NCBI GenBank assembly: GCA_946800325.1
Contig: OX326961.1
Span: 13,266,215-13,330,214, forward strand
Direction: 5' to 3'
From: Luzula sylvatica
Taxonomy: Eukaryota; Streptophyta; Magnoliopsida; Poales; Juncaceae
DNA: 64,000 nt
Shown: one piece after another, positions 48,901 through 60,158 of the stretch
Layout: each line of letters opens with the position of its first letter
How positions within the stretch are numbered: position 1 is the first letter of the stretch
The notes under the pieces: generated by a model
What the model saw: the letters and a program-made list of their open reading frames with translations, nothing else
The model's database searches: none
Told to the model about the DNA's origin: nothing
Translations under genes and position numbers: made by a program

Positions 48901-50367
48901 ACAAAAATATTTTATTTTATTAATATATTGAACGTAGGATTTTGAGCTTACTCCTTAAAATAAATAAAAAATATATAGAATGGCTAATACACTTTAACAT
49001 TTATTTTGACATTACTGTTAGAAGATGTTTGTATAGTTAATTTTGTCATCATCTTTAATATTGAAGAAATTAAAATTAAAACAAAAATCATTTAATAAGT
49101 AACTTAAAGTCATTTTTAGACTAGAGTGATCACTAATACATAAATATTGTATTGAAACAAAATTTGGCACATAATCATACACAAACATTTTACTATATAA
49201 TGTATTGTTATTTGTGCATAATATTTTATTTTATTTTATGTTTCATAAGCATTCAAAACAATTGTTTTATTCACTTGTGAGTGTTCAGAATGATAACCAA
49301 CCCAAATTTTTTTTTGACAAGTATGAAATATTCGCTTTTTATTTATATTTTTAAGAATTTTTTGTAGTGTGCATCTCTCTTTTCTTTCGAGGATTGGAGT
49401 TCAAAGGCAAAATCAAATTGTGTGTGTGTGTGTATATATATAGGGTTGGTCCTGAGATTTCAGAGACCTGTGACGAATACTATCAAGTCATGAAATCAGA
49501 AAATTATATTTCTTCTACAAAAAAAAATTGTTCATATGAGTTGAATATGCAAAAAATACTCTTATGTTTATTAAAATTTCTTGAAAACTTTGGAGTCACC
49601 GATGGCCTTATCTAGAACTTAAACCTTTAATCGAGAATTTTTCAACACAATTGAAGAAGAAATCTTTTGGGATGTCCTTAGTTCAATATGTTAAGCTTCC
49701 ATTGCCATCTCACTAGCTTTTCGACAAAATTGAAGGGCAATCTAGCTAGTTTCAAATGCATAAACCTAAACAAAAAAAATCAAAATTAAATCTCAAATTA
49801 AACTAATTTATGCTTCAATTGAGCAAAAAGAAGTTAACTAGAATTCAGATCGTCATAATCAAATTTTAAGTTGAGATCCAAGTACCAAAAATTAAACTAA
49901 TTATGCGATTTAAACTTACAAACTGAGGAAGATACCGGCTCATTTTCATTATCATCCTTAATTTCATCATTCAATTTACAACCTGCAAAACAAGCATCAA
50001 ATATTAACTATAGTTGAATGTGAAGATCAATTTGGAAAAATACAAATTCAATCAGAAAAATACAATGAGATGATGAAATTTACTAATTTCGAAGTGAATT
50101 TCAGATTGATCAGAAGTAAATTAACCCAAACTCGAAATTAGAAGTAAATCAACCCAAACCTCTGAAACCTCTGAAATTGACATATATGTAGGAGATTTAG
50201 AAGGAATATTTGGCTATTGATCTAGTTACATGATGATCATTACAATCTTGGGTTGCATAGAATCATGTGGTCTCAGTCTACTGGACTAAGTTTAGTAATG
50301 ACATACATCACTCTTCAAAAACAAGTTGATTATAATTTGAGCCGTGATAGACATACACCAGATATTT
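45935..50367. other. Intergenic region
   Basis: Long AT-rich spacer. A duplicated phrase ATTATATGTTCTTATCCAAACTAATT occurs near 46180 and 46280. At 49720-50000 (minus) there are weak exon-like traces: a 22-codon frame CKLNDEIKDDNENEPVSSS between a TTTTGCAG acceptor and a TTTGTAAGTTT donor. I could not connect it to a gene. Confidence 0.45.
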
Positions 50368-50721
50368 CCCCCTGAGTTGTTGATGTGCTGTAAAGTTGGT
50401 ATGTTAAATCATATGTCACAATTTTCATCGGCCCCCTTAAGAGATTTGGTATTTTTTGGGCTTAAGGTTGAACACAGCATTTTGAACCGTATGATTTAAC
50501 ACAGACCCAACCCATATATATAAACACAAAACCCTATTTATTTTCTCTCTCCTCTCATTCTACACACCGCCTCCTCTCTCTCTCTTTCTCTCTCTCTCTC
50601 TCCAGATCCGTTCCCTCTGTACGCACGCGACCAGATCCGCCGCCGCGCGACCGTTCAGCCATGGCGGCCACTTAGGGTAAAATCGGCCGGGCGACCGTTC
50701 AGCCATGGCGACCGTTCAGCC

Positions 50722-50922
50722 ATGGCGGCCACTCCACGACATCAAGACTCGGGTAAAATCGACCGATTTATTTGCTGTTTTCTTGGATATGAAAAGTTTC
50801 TTTTTTTCTCTGATTTATTTGCTGTTTTTTTGACTGATTTTTACAGCTATTTTTGCTGCTTTTTTGGATCTGAAAAGTTCAATGATATTTTGTTTTTACA
50901 TTTAACCCCTCCCGATTTGTAA
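50722..50922 (+). CDS. Uncertain small open frame inside TIR element
   Basis: Starting at the last of three closely spaced GCCATGGCG sites, the frame reads MAATPRHQDSG and then meets GTAAAATC, a plausible donor. Reading on gives a Phe-rich tail (66 codons total) that looks like intron. If transcribed, only the first ~11 codons look like exon. An upstream ATG at 50660 stops after four codons. Confidence 0.15.
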   Translation: MAATPRHQDSGKIDRFICCFLGYEKFLFFSDLFAVFLTDFYSYFCCFFGSEKFNDILFLHLTPPDL

Positions 50923-51714
50923 GGTTTCTAGGGTTTTCTTTGTTGTGTTAAAACCTTTCAATTTGAAGATCTGATTTTAGTAAATCCTTTCAATTTGATT
51001 TACTACTAATTTCAATCTTTTTTGCTGCGATTGAGTGGGGCCATTTGATTTCGAGTTTGAATGGAATTTGAATGGATTTTTTCGAGTTTCTTTGGCTAGT
51101 GCGAGATTTCGAGATTTTGTACAGCAATTTTGATTTTTATTTTCAAGGGTTGTTCGCCAATTAAATATTCAGGGGCTTTTCGACAATTTTTTCATTTTCT
51201 GGGTATAATCTGCAATTTTTTCATTTTCAATTAATGCTGATTATTTTTCTTTTTAGCAGATTAGTTATTTAATTAATGTAGATCTTGGAATTGATTTTGT
51301 AATTAATTTATTCTATAGAAGTAATTTGGATTGACTAGAAAATCAATTTCATTCTTATTTGTTGTTAATTTCAGGATTAACGAGGACTGGTATTGACATT
51401 AACATTTATTTTGGAATATTTATTTAATTTAATATTTGTAAGATTTGTATTATTTGTAAGATTTAATTAAGGAAAAATTTGTATTATATTAAGGAAATAA
51501 TTTGTATTATTAAGGAAAGTATTTGTATTACTTGCCAGATTTAATTTAATATTTGTATTATTTGTATTACTTGAAAGATTTAATCAAGGGAATTTCCAAC
51601 TATGGTATGCGAATCAATTGACAAGTGTATACACAAGTGTTAATCCGAATCGATTGCGAATTAATTGAGCTGTCAATCCATAAGTATGGAAATTTTATTA
51701 ATTAAATTTAGAAG

Positions 51715-51995
51715 TTAAATGTCATGTGACATTTTTGTTAATAAATATTACATCAAATGTTAAATGTTATGTAATATTTTTGTTAACAAATATTAGATCA
51801 GATGTTAAATGTTATGTAATATTTTTGTGAACAAATATTAGATGTCATAAAAAATTCATTATTAGTGTCAAACACTGTAGCAGTCAGATCTTAATTATTG
51901 TAGTTACCATTTTGTGATTGTTAATTATTGTAATTACAGATTAACAGTTAAGTGATATTATTTTTGTGATTGTAATTACAGATTAACAGTTAATT
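51715..51995. repeat. Short tandem repeats inside TIR element
   Basis: A roughly 59-bp unit, GATGTTAAATGTTATGTAATATTTTTGTGAACAAATATTA-like (in pieces), occurs three times at 51715-51845 with small changes. It is followed by TGTAATTACAGATTAACAGTTA repeated at about 51929 and 51971. A TTTGTATTA-rich array lies at 51435-51590. Confidence 0.7.
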
Positions 51996-52882
51996 ATTGT
52001 AATTACAAATTATTTATGGTTAAACACCAAAAGATTGTCAAAATTAGCAATTAACGGACAATAAAATCATCAAAATACAATAACATTAAAATTAACAATT
52101 AACATTTAACAATAACATTAAAATTTACTAATTAACAAGAACTCAAACATTCAAACCACACAATTCAAAATTCAAACTCAAAATCGTTTTCCCCCCAAAA
52201 ATTCTGACAGCGTAAGGTTTAACACATCGTATGATTTAACAGTGGTGCCAGCGCATCAAGACCACCGGGAAAAATCAGGGGGGCATACAACATTTTCCTT
52301 ATAATTTTATAAGATAGACTTTTAGTCTTTGACCCTATTTATTTCCTAGTATATTTGAAGATATTTAAAACATTAATTTGGCTCCCTGCAAACCACTTGC
52401 CATGTGTATCTACCCCTACGGAATATTCTTTCTTGTACTACAAGCATCTATTATTTATTTGAGGTACTTTCACATTTTATAGTTCATGTATTTTTTTAAG
52501 ATTTACCAATTACTTGTTTTAAATATATAAATATATTTTAAGATCATAAATCACAAAAATCTTCAAAAAACACATCAATTTCTATCCCAAGTTTATCAAA
52601 TAAAAAATTAAATGGTGGAATATCTTATATATGAAATTGCATTCTACTAAAATGCACAAAAAAAAAAATACCAAATGAGAAACCACCACATAAAAAATCC
52701 ATTAAAAATACAATACAATTTTACAACCTAATTAACAAAACAAAACCAAATATTATTCTTTAGAAATACCAAACATAACAAACACAAAAATAAGTTCTAA
52801 CATAACATAAACTTTTCAAACTAATAAAAACCAAACATATATCATATTATTACACAAATACAAAAACAATACCATATTATTT

Positions 52883-53716
52883 TTATTTGCCAAAGATAGA
52901 CTTTAACCACCAAACTCCCTTATCGTTCGGAGTTTCCTCTCCCGCTGGCGGCGATTCGGATTGCGGCGTTTTCTTCAATTTGCTGACATCATATCCTTGC
53001 TCTTTCGCCTTCTCGAGTAATTCATTATACTTCTCCTCTTCGATTGTAGCCGTCCTGCTTAATATCTACATATCGGACAAATAATATAAATTTGAAAAAA
53101 TTAAAATCGAACTCTCGTAATTTGCAAACACTACACGAGTCAAATATGAGAATTTCAGACCAAAAACACCCAAATAATTATAAAGTTCCATTTCATGCAT
53201 TGATTACTTCTCAAATTAATTATTGAAATTTAATGATGTGCTACTATTCCTCTCCAGTGAAGATTCGAAATAGAGATTACCCTAAACCCTAAATCATTCA
53301 TAACTTAATCAAAATTAGAAACTAATTAATCGAAAGAATCATACCCAAAGATATTTCCTTGTAGGTTGACCCACAACAGCATATTGATAATCGTCATCGA
53401 CGTAAAGCACCCAATAATCTCCCAAGACTGGAAAAATCGGAAGAAAAGGCGGTACGTAGAACTTAACCTTCAATTTCGCCTCGTCGCTGTTCGCATCGGC
53501 TTTGTACGCGCTTCCTTGAATGAAGCCACGTTTGCCATCAGTAAATGTCTCGTTCAACACCTTGACGGTGCCATCTTCGTTTAGGGTATACGTGGCACGA
53601 GTATCGGTACCGGATTTGGGCTGGAATAGAGAAGGGAAGCTAGCGATTTCGTACCAACGACCCATGTACCGGTTCAAGTCGAGGCCACGTACCGCAGTTA
53701 CTTGTTGGTCCGACAT
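52883..53716 (-). CDS. TIL: Temperature-induced lipocalin
   Basis: Two minus-strand exons (53716-53345 and 53065-52883) join in frame to 184 residues, against about 186 for Arabidopsis TIL1. Plant TILs are bacterial-Blc-type lipocalins. They sit on the plasma membrane and other membranes and protect lipids during heat, cold, salt and oxidative stress. The three structurally conserved lipocalin regions are visible: GRWYEIASFP (residue 19 on, with the invariant GxW), the middle strand WVLYVDDDYQYAVVGQP, and the helix-preceding LSRTATIEEEKYNELLEKA. The hydrophobic proline-rich loop YVPPFLPIFPVLGDYW, thought to anchor TILs to membranes, is present. There is no signal peptide and no cysteine, as in TIL and unlike chloroplast lipocalin. 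The intron is 279 bp. Confidence 0.96.
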
Positions 53717-54552
53717 GATTTACGCCTTTTCGGTTTAGCGTTTGGAGAATGCTTGCTTGGAAGAGAAGAATGCAGAAGAAGATGAGACAAAGTATACGTG
53801 TATTGTGAGGGTTTTATGAGGAAAAAGAGCGGATAAAGATGGCAACAACGAAAGAATTGTGTGGATGCTTCGAATCGATGATCCAATCATACAAGGGCAT
53901 AATTGGGCTTTAATGGGCCTAGATTGGATATATAACAAAAAAAATTGTTTCTCCGTGAAAATTAAATTGTATCATACAAACAAATATATTTTGATAGGTA
54001 GATAAACAATTCTATGCAATAAATCACAGATAAAAACAAAAAATAGTAAATAAAATAGATGATACAAGTGATTACGTTAATTTATTCAATTCAAAAAAGT
54101 TTCTAAACACCATGATATTTTTGATATTTTTTTGAGAAGTGCGAAAGAAAAAGAAGATATTGGATGAAACTTCAATTTTGTTAATCATTGAGCATTAGAA
54201 AAAAAAACATTTTTCTACAAATCTCTCCGCAAAATACGATCGACATGCGTCACACGTGTAATACTCGCATCATAAAAACCTCTACTTTTCAAATATGATA
54301 TTGAATAAAGCCTTAATCACTTCCTCATCCTTTTTTTCACATTGGCTCTCTGGAATCTTGATAGATGATATGCAAGTCACGTGTTCTTATGATTTTTGTA
54401 AAAATAAACGTGAATCTCATACGTCAATAATTCAAATAATTCTAGATAATGGAATTAAATATGATTGTGACGAATGGTCAATGATTGACACGTGTCCACC
54501 GAGTCCGAAATATGGTCTTCCCCCCCTCACACACACACACACACCACCCACG
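53717..54552. other. TIL upstream region and spacer
   Basis: This holds the TIL promoter on the minus strand and AT-rich spacer, ending in a CA repeat (about 54528-54542). No heat-shock element could be called with confidence. Confidence 0.4.
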
Positions 54553-56522
54553 GAGAGCCGGCAAAAAATGACCCGACCCGACCCAACCCGACCCGAAAAA
54601 GTTGAATAGACAACGACCCGAATCCGAAACCGAATCGCACCCGAATGATCCGGATCCAAAATGAAACCGAAACCGAATGATCCAAATACGAAATCGAACC
54701 GAATCAGAATGATTCGAACCCGAAATCGATCCGAATCCGAATGATCCGAATCCGGAATCGACCCGAATCCGAAATCGATCCGAACCTGAATGATCCAAAA
54801 CCCAAATGGTCCGAATCCGAAATCGAACTAGCCCGAACTACCCGAAACTTAAATGATCTGGAATTCGAGATACTTGCAAATGCTCTGTATGAAATTTTTG
54901 TTTTTCTATATAATTTTCTTGTAATAATTGATATTAAATAAAGTATTAATAAAATAATATATCACATATTTTTTAATCTTGTGCATTTGTCTGTATATTG
55001 AATATTTGTTTGAGATGCCAAAAAATTTAACATCCAACATACATACATCCCACATACATGCATGACAAGTATAAATTCTACTAATATTTAACATCAAATT
55101 ATAAATAAAATGAATAGACGATAACGTAAATATTACTTAAATTTATACCAACATATAGATTCGAATAACAAGTAGCTCAACACTCATTCAAAAACTAATT
55201 CATCATTACAAACCAAAAGTTAATAATTATTCAAATAAAATTCAGTATAACAAAATTATAGTCATATTTACAAAATCCATTCATCTTTGAAGTTTTAAAT
55301 ATCTGAAAATAAAAATTAAAAATCACAATGTTAGGAAGAAAATATTGACAAACGATTAATAATTATAATTACCTTACCACTTACCAGTTAATAGATAATT
55401 TGGATAACTCGATGCTTATGTCTTCTCCAACAATTTCCTCCACCACGATAGAACTATCTATTATACAAAAAAACATATTACCATATATTTCCATTATAAA
55501 TTAACAATAAATAAAAAAATTTAAATTTAGTACAATTTTCAATTTCAAATATATTTTGTTCATATCTTATTGAAATTTTTGTTATACCTTCATATCCGTA
55601 TAACCAACTACGGATGATAACTAATACTTTCGCAGTTTTAGGTAAAAGTGAGTACTAAAGGATGATTCGAAAGTCACGGTCGTGATAGGTATAGTTAATA
55701 TATCTCGTGCCATCATGGAAAGATCCGGAAAACAGTGTTGGTGTTTCTTTCAATAACCAAAAACATCAAGCGATAACTCAATATCATTTCTAGGCTCATC
55801 TAAATATAAATCAAGTTGAGTTTTCGTGGAAGATTCTCTATTTTCAAAATTATTAAAGTCCTGTAAAAAAATAATTAAAATGAGAGTCAGAGAAAATATT
55901 TATAAAATTCCCATGTAAATAACTATATATCACTGACACAAGTCGAGACTAAATTATATAAAAGTTGAGTTATTTAGTTACTGGCATGTTTTCATAGAAT
56001 TACTTTATAAAATCACTTTATAAAATAAGATTTAGTCACTGACACGAGACTAAATTAAATAAAATAGTCTAATAATTATAATGATGCATATTTGTAATAT
56101 ATGAAATAATAATTGTAAACTTACACTAATGTCATCATCAAGTCGTCCAGGATTAGATCGACAATTATTATTATCACCCACAAATTAATACGAAGAAGAA
56201 ACACCTTAATCGTACTCCTTGAATAAATTATATAAAAGAGTTTTGATATCCATCCACTTGATATTATCACCTAATCTTCGATAAGAATACTCCACGAATT
56301 CCAATTTGTAACGTGGATCAAATATTATACCGAGTGAAAAAATCGGACGATAATCATTCCTTCCGCAATTTTTTCAAACCGAAACGACTGGAATCCGAAC
56401 GACCCGAACCCGAACGAACGACCCGAACGACCCGATGACCCGATGACCCGAACGACCCGAAACAACCCAAACCCGAAATGACCCGACCGAACCCGACCCG
56501 ACCCGCCCTATTGCCACCTCTA
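54553..56522 (-). mobile_element. Decayed autonomous-type hAT transposon
   Basis: The right border reads TAGAGGTGGCAATAGGGCGG on the minus strand, a common plant hAT terminus. The left border GAGAGCCGGCAA is an imperfect partner. Both ends carry runs of (A)CCCGA/CCGAA repeats (54570-54840 and 56395-56510), as in the smaller hAT at 45327. The interior encodes transposase remains on the minus strand. No exact 8-bp duplication was found, which fits an old insertion. Confidence 0.65.
55620..56345 (-). pseudogene. hAT transposase pseudogene (C-terminal half)
   Basis: Two minus-strand segments match plant hAT (RICESLEEPER-type) transposases. The first (about 56345-56205) reads LGIIFDPRYKLEFVEYSY and MDIKTLLYNLFKEYD before a stop. 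The second (about 55865-55620) reads TQLDLYLDEP, SLDVFGY-stop-KKH and DLSMMARDILTIPITTVTFE, the hAT dimerisation motif. The stop falls where the family has a conserved Trp (FxYWK). The N-terminal BED finger and the first catalytic residues were not found, and after ESSFS the sequence diverges from the family. It cannot make an active transposase. Confidence 0.8.
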
Positions 56523-58508
56523 CACACGCACACCAAAAAAAAAACCTAAAAAATGATGAGAACTTTATGATAAAAGAAACCCCAATTTTTGTTTGTAAAT
56601 TTGACAGTTTTTCGATTACTTTTGTAATTTTAATAAAAAAGTTATATTTGTAATTTCAATTTTTCTTTGGAGAAATTCATCAAACATTTCATGTGAAATG
56701 CAATGCAACCAAAATAATAACTAAGATAAAATATCAAAATAAATGTCTCCGTTGGATGATTAATTTAATGAAGATGGAAAAATATTAGCAGAGAACAAAA
56801 ATATTCGTTTATTCATCATTTGTATTGGAGAAAAAAAAAATTAAAATATTAGCAGTAACATGTTTATGTGTTTTGATTTTTGTATTTCCGTTGCGAATAT
56901 GAAAGACCTAATGGCCGAACGACCGGTAAATGATTGATCCGTAATCTGAACTTGAATGATTTAATGACCGAACGACTTGATGAATGATTGACCCGTTATC
57001 TGAACTCGTCAGGCTCCCAGAATATGTTGTCCAACGGGTGTCGATGCATACAATACACCTGGCAATTTTTTTTTTAATACATACAATACGTACAATATAG
57101 TATACTTTCGTGATTTGTAAATAAATACGCAAATTATATTACGTACTCGTGTGAAGATTTTTTTTTATTAGACGAACACATACATGTGAATTATTAGTAT
57201 CATATTCATGCATATTGCATATTTATACTTTTACCTTTTGAGTCATGAAAAAAGAATTATATTGATCATGCTCGGTTGGGCCGCAAATTTTCTTTTGTTT
57301 TTTCTTGCTGCCACGTGCTAAGCATACATTATATACGCAAATTATATTATGTACTCGTGTGAAGATTTTTTTTATTAGACGAACATGCATGCGAATTATT
57401 AGTATCATATTCCTGCATATTGCATATTTATATTCTTACCTTTGAGTCATGAAAAAAAAATTATATTGATCACGATGGGTTGGGCCGTAAATTTTTTTTT
57501 TGCTGCCACGTGTTAAGCATAAATTACTTTCATTAAAATTTAATATTTAATTAATAAATAAATAGAAATTGAATAGATAGTATATATTAGCTCCACATTT
57601 AAATGTTTCAATGTTGTCACTCATTTTTTTTTATTGATCATAATTAAATCAATGGACCTTTCAAAATTTAATCATTCAATCTTTTATTTTTCAAAGTTGG
57701 CACTCAACTTATGATTATGAATAATCGTCTGCATGTTGTATAATTAAAATTTTGCTTTCTAAAAATTTGGTGAATTTGTCAAAATTTAGTCTTGCAACGT
57801 TATGCCGTTCAATTTGTCACTCAAATTACAATTGTCCTCGTATTATCATTAAATTTGTTTTATCCAAATCATAAACTTAATAAATTGTAGTCGCCAAACG
57901 CTTAATTGTCCATATTAGTGTCTCTGAAATATCTCTATTATTTTGTCTTTGTTCAAATTAAATAACTCTATCCAATTTGTGTTCTTTATGTTTAAAATTT
58001 AAATTAGTCGCTCAATTATATTATTTCACATGTTATTAGTAAATTTTTGTTTTGTTTAAATTAGATTATTCTGACATTAGTTTTTTGGTTGTTTTAAATC
58101 ATAAGCTTTGTTATTTTATCTTTATTTTGCAAAATCGATCACTCAAGTTGTAATTCATCATTAGTTTTTTGGTTGTTTAAAACTGTATTAGTACGTCGAT
58201 TTGAGGGTATATCATGTAAATAGATTTAATATATATAGTAAGTTATATCAAGCACTTGTTTTTTTTTCACATATTTTTGCACTTTATTATGCATCCAAAT
58301 AGGAGTGTGATTTTGGGAAATTTATGTATGTACCCAATATTAGTATATTATGATATTTTCTTTATATCAATAATCATATGTTTGAAATTTGTAACGATAG
58401 AAAAGAAATAATTGGTACATTAATTTGGGCCTAATTCAAACTTATTATTCGGCCTAAAATGAGGAAGCTAAATGTTCGACCCAAAATTTTCAGAACTGCT
58501 TTCTTCGA
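56523..58508. other. Intergenic region
   Basis: AT-rich spacer with no supported gene. It contains a degenerate direct repeat of ATGACCGAACGAC/TGAATGATTGA(C/T)CCG-type phrases (56910-57000), possibly a relic of a hAT end, and the tandem duplication at 57126. Confidence 0.5.
57126..57530. repeat. 208-bp tandem duplication
   Basis: The block starting TACGCAAATTATATTA at 57126 recurs at 57334 with about 90 percent identity by eye. It includes GTACTCGTGTGAAGATTTTT, GAGTCATGAAAAAA and GCTGCCACGTG. Each copy holds a CACGTG G-box core. Confidence 0.85.
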
Positions 58509-58510
58509 AC

Positions 58511-58518
58511 GCGCCAAA
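58511..58518 (-). promoter_or_regulatory. E2F-like binding site
   Basis: GCGCCAAA is the reverse complement of TTTGGCGC, the consensus E2F/DP site of plant S-phase genes. It lies 210 bp upstream of the start codon at 58721. Confidence 0.5.
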
Positions 58519-58720
58519 TCAAAAAGTAATTCCCAGTTTTTTTTTTAATTTCACCCTCCCTCCATCCTTGCAAACAAACCCAAATTTCAGATTTGATATT
58601 TCTCATCCCAAATATTCAATTTGAAACCGCAATTCACCAAAATTCATTTCAAAATCTCCCTCTCTTCCCCTCCTACAAATACCCCCATTAATCATCACTC
58701 CTCCTCATCCCAATTTCGCC

Positions 58721-59056
58721 ATGGTGCTTCACAAAGAAACTGTCATCCCAGCCTCTCTTCTTTCTTCTTCTTCTTCTTCTTCTTCGACGATTCTTTCCAT
58801 TGCACCAGTGAATAAATTGAGCAAGAACAGAAAGAGAAGAAGACCAACATGGGCGAGACTCACGAGAGTACCGCTCGAAGATATCACGCATTTGTTTTAC
58901 CCGCATAACAATCAAGAAATGGAGGCCTCGATTCCTCCTGTTCAGTTGGGTTCTCCGATGGCGAAGAGAGAGTTTGTCATCGTCACGACGAAACGGAGGG
59001 TTTGCAAACCTGCCGAGATGAATCGAAGGGTGTGTTTGAGGAAGGAATTTAGATAG
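58721..59056 (+). CDS. Small basic protein of unknown function
   Basis: An uninterrupted frame of 111 residues from an ATG in ideal plant context (GCCATGG), with a CT-rich leader upstream and a short T-rich 3' flank. The protein begins MVLHKETVIPASLL, has a poly-Ser run (about residues 15-22) encoded by TTC/TCT repeats, then a basic segment KNRKRRRPTWARL (about 35-48) that could be a nuclear signal. It continues LTRVPLEDITHLFYPHN and ends in a second basic region (TTKRRVCKPAEMNRRVCLRK). No domain is recognised. The E2F-like site upstream and the basic, Ser-rich make-up suggest a nuclear, perhaps cell-cycle-linked protein, but this is inference. Its codon content and GC rise clearly above the flanks, so I think it is a real gene. 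Confidence 0.65.
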   Translation: MVLHKETVIPASLLSSSSSSSSTILSIAPVNKLSKNRKRRRPTWARLTRVPLEDITHLFYPHNNQEMEASIPPVQLGSPMAKREFVIVTTKRRVCKPAEMNRRVCLRKEFR

Positions 59057-60158
59057 AGATATATTTTTTTTCCTTTTTCTTTTTATTTTTTTCATAATCG
59101 ATGATTCTTTCTCTCTTTCGGGATTTATTAGCTCGAGAGATTTGACAAAATAAGGGGATTAAATCGAGTAAGTTACATTTACAGATTAAAGTTTGTAGAA
59201 TGTCTATTTGGTCTATACTCTATAATTCTATATTGATTAACTTTGTAGCAATTCTCTCGTTCTTCATTTTGGCTCAACACAATTCTTCATGTATGGTTAT
59301 TTAATTCGATGATTTGGTGCATTCGAGTGGATTGTGTTTATGTATACATGATTTAAATACAATTCATTGTTTGATTTTGTGAAATCACGAATTTAAACCC
59401 TCGAGTTCAATGAGGTTCATACGACTATATGAGGGGAATTCTTAAAAAAAATTCTATTTTTTCAGGAAATTAAAAAAACACCCCATCCAAACAAGATTTT
59501 GTTTTTATTTAATTCCTAGAAAGTTTAAACTTAACAAAACAAATTATTCTTATAGAAGGTATATAAAATACTATTTTTATTTTTTAAATTGTTAATTTGA
59601 AAAGACCTCGTGATATTAAAGAATTTTAATCATATTTTTATTTAGTTAAATTTCAATACTAGTTCTATTAATTATTTTCTCTGTTAAACATTTAAATGTA
59701 ATGCCATGCCACGTATAATTGCAATTATCTTTTTGGGTCAAATATAATCTTTTTTTGTATTATATAATCAGTATTGTGCATTACGTTTACGTACACATTC
59801 TTTATTAGTATTATATAATCAATATTATATAGTTTCAAATACCATTTTCATTTTATTAAGATTGATTTTACTCGCAATATACACTAATAAAATAATCTAG
59901 ATGTGAAAATATATGAAATATTTGATCATTATTTGCAACAAAATCTGCACTCATTTTTTTAGGCGTCTATTTGAATCCAAATATATGATTAAAAGAAGGA
60001 AAAATGGATACTATTACAAAATAAATGTAAAATCAATATAACTAGAAAACAATTAACGAAAAATAATGTGTGCACAACCAAAACAATATTACAATACAAG
60101 CTTGTATAATACGAACCTATAATATTAATACCCCCTTTAATTTCCATAATATATTTTT
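59057..60158. other. Intergenic region
   Basis: AT-rich spacer between the tail of the small basic-protein gene and the 3' end of GOS1. No feature beyond short A/T runs. Confidence 0.5.

Larger units (their letters stand above)
50368..52282. mobile_element. TIR-bounded element with gene-like 5' segment
   Basis: The ends are imperfect inverted repeats over about 50-60 bp. CCCCCTGA, TTGATGTGCTG and TGTTAAATCATATG on the left correspond to CCCCCTGA, TTGATGCGCTG and TGTTAAATCATACG on the right arm read in reverse. A third copy, CGTATGATTTAACA, lies at about 50489. The interior carries a TATA-like TATATATAAACAC (about 50513), a CT-rich leader, and a GC-rich GACCGTTCAGCCATGGCG block repeated at 50650-50735. 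Intronic-looking AT-rich sequence and short tandem repeats follow. No transposase is visible and no exact target duplication was found. A Mutator-like element with captured host sequence fits, but so does a decayed gene. Confidence 0.45.

Noticed and set aside
54432..54798. Gly/Ser/Phe/Arg repeat-like minus-strand proteins (FRIR, GSGS patterns)
   Set aside because: They are translations of the CCGAATC subterminal repeats of the hAT relic.
58688..59095. 135-codon minus-strand frame opposite the small basic protein
   Set aside because: It is Arg-rich because it reads the TTC/TCT serine run in antisense. The plus-strand frame has the better start context and leader.
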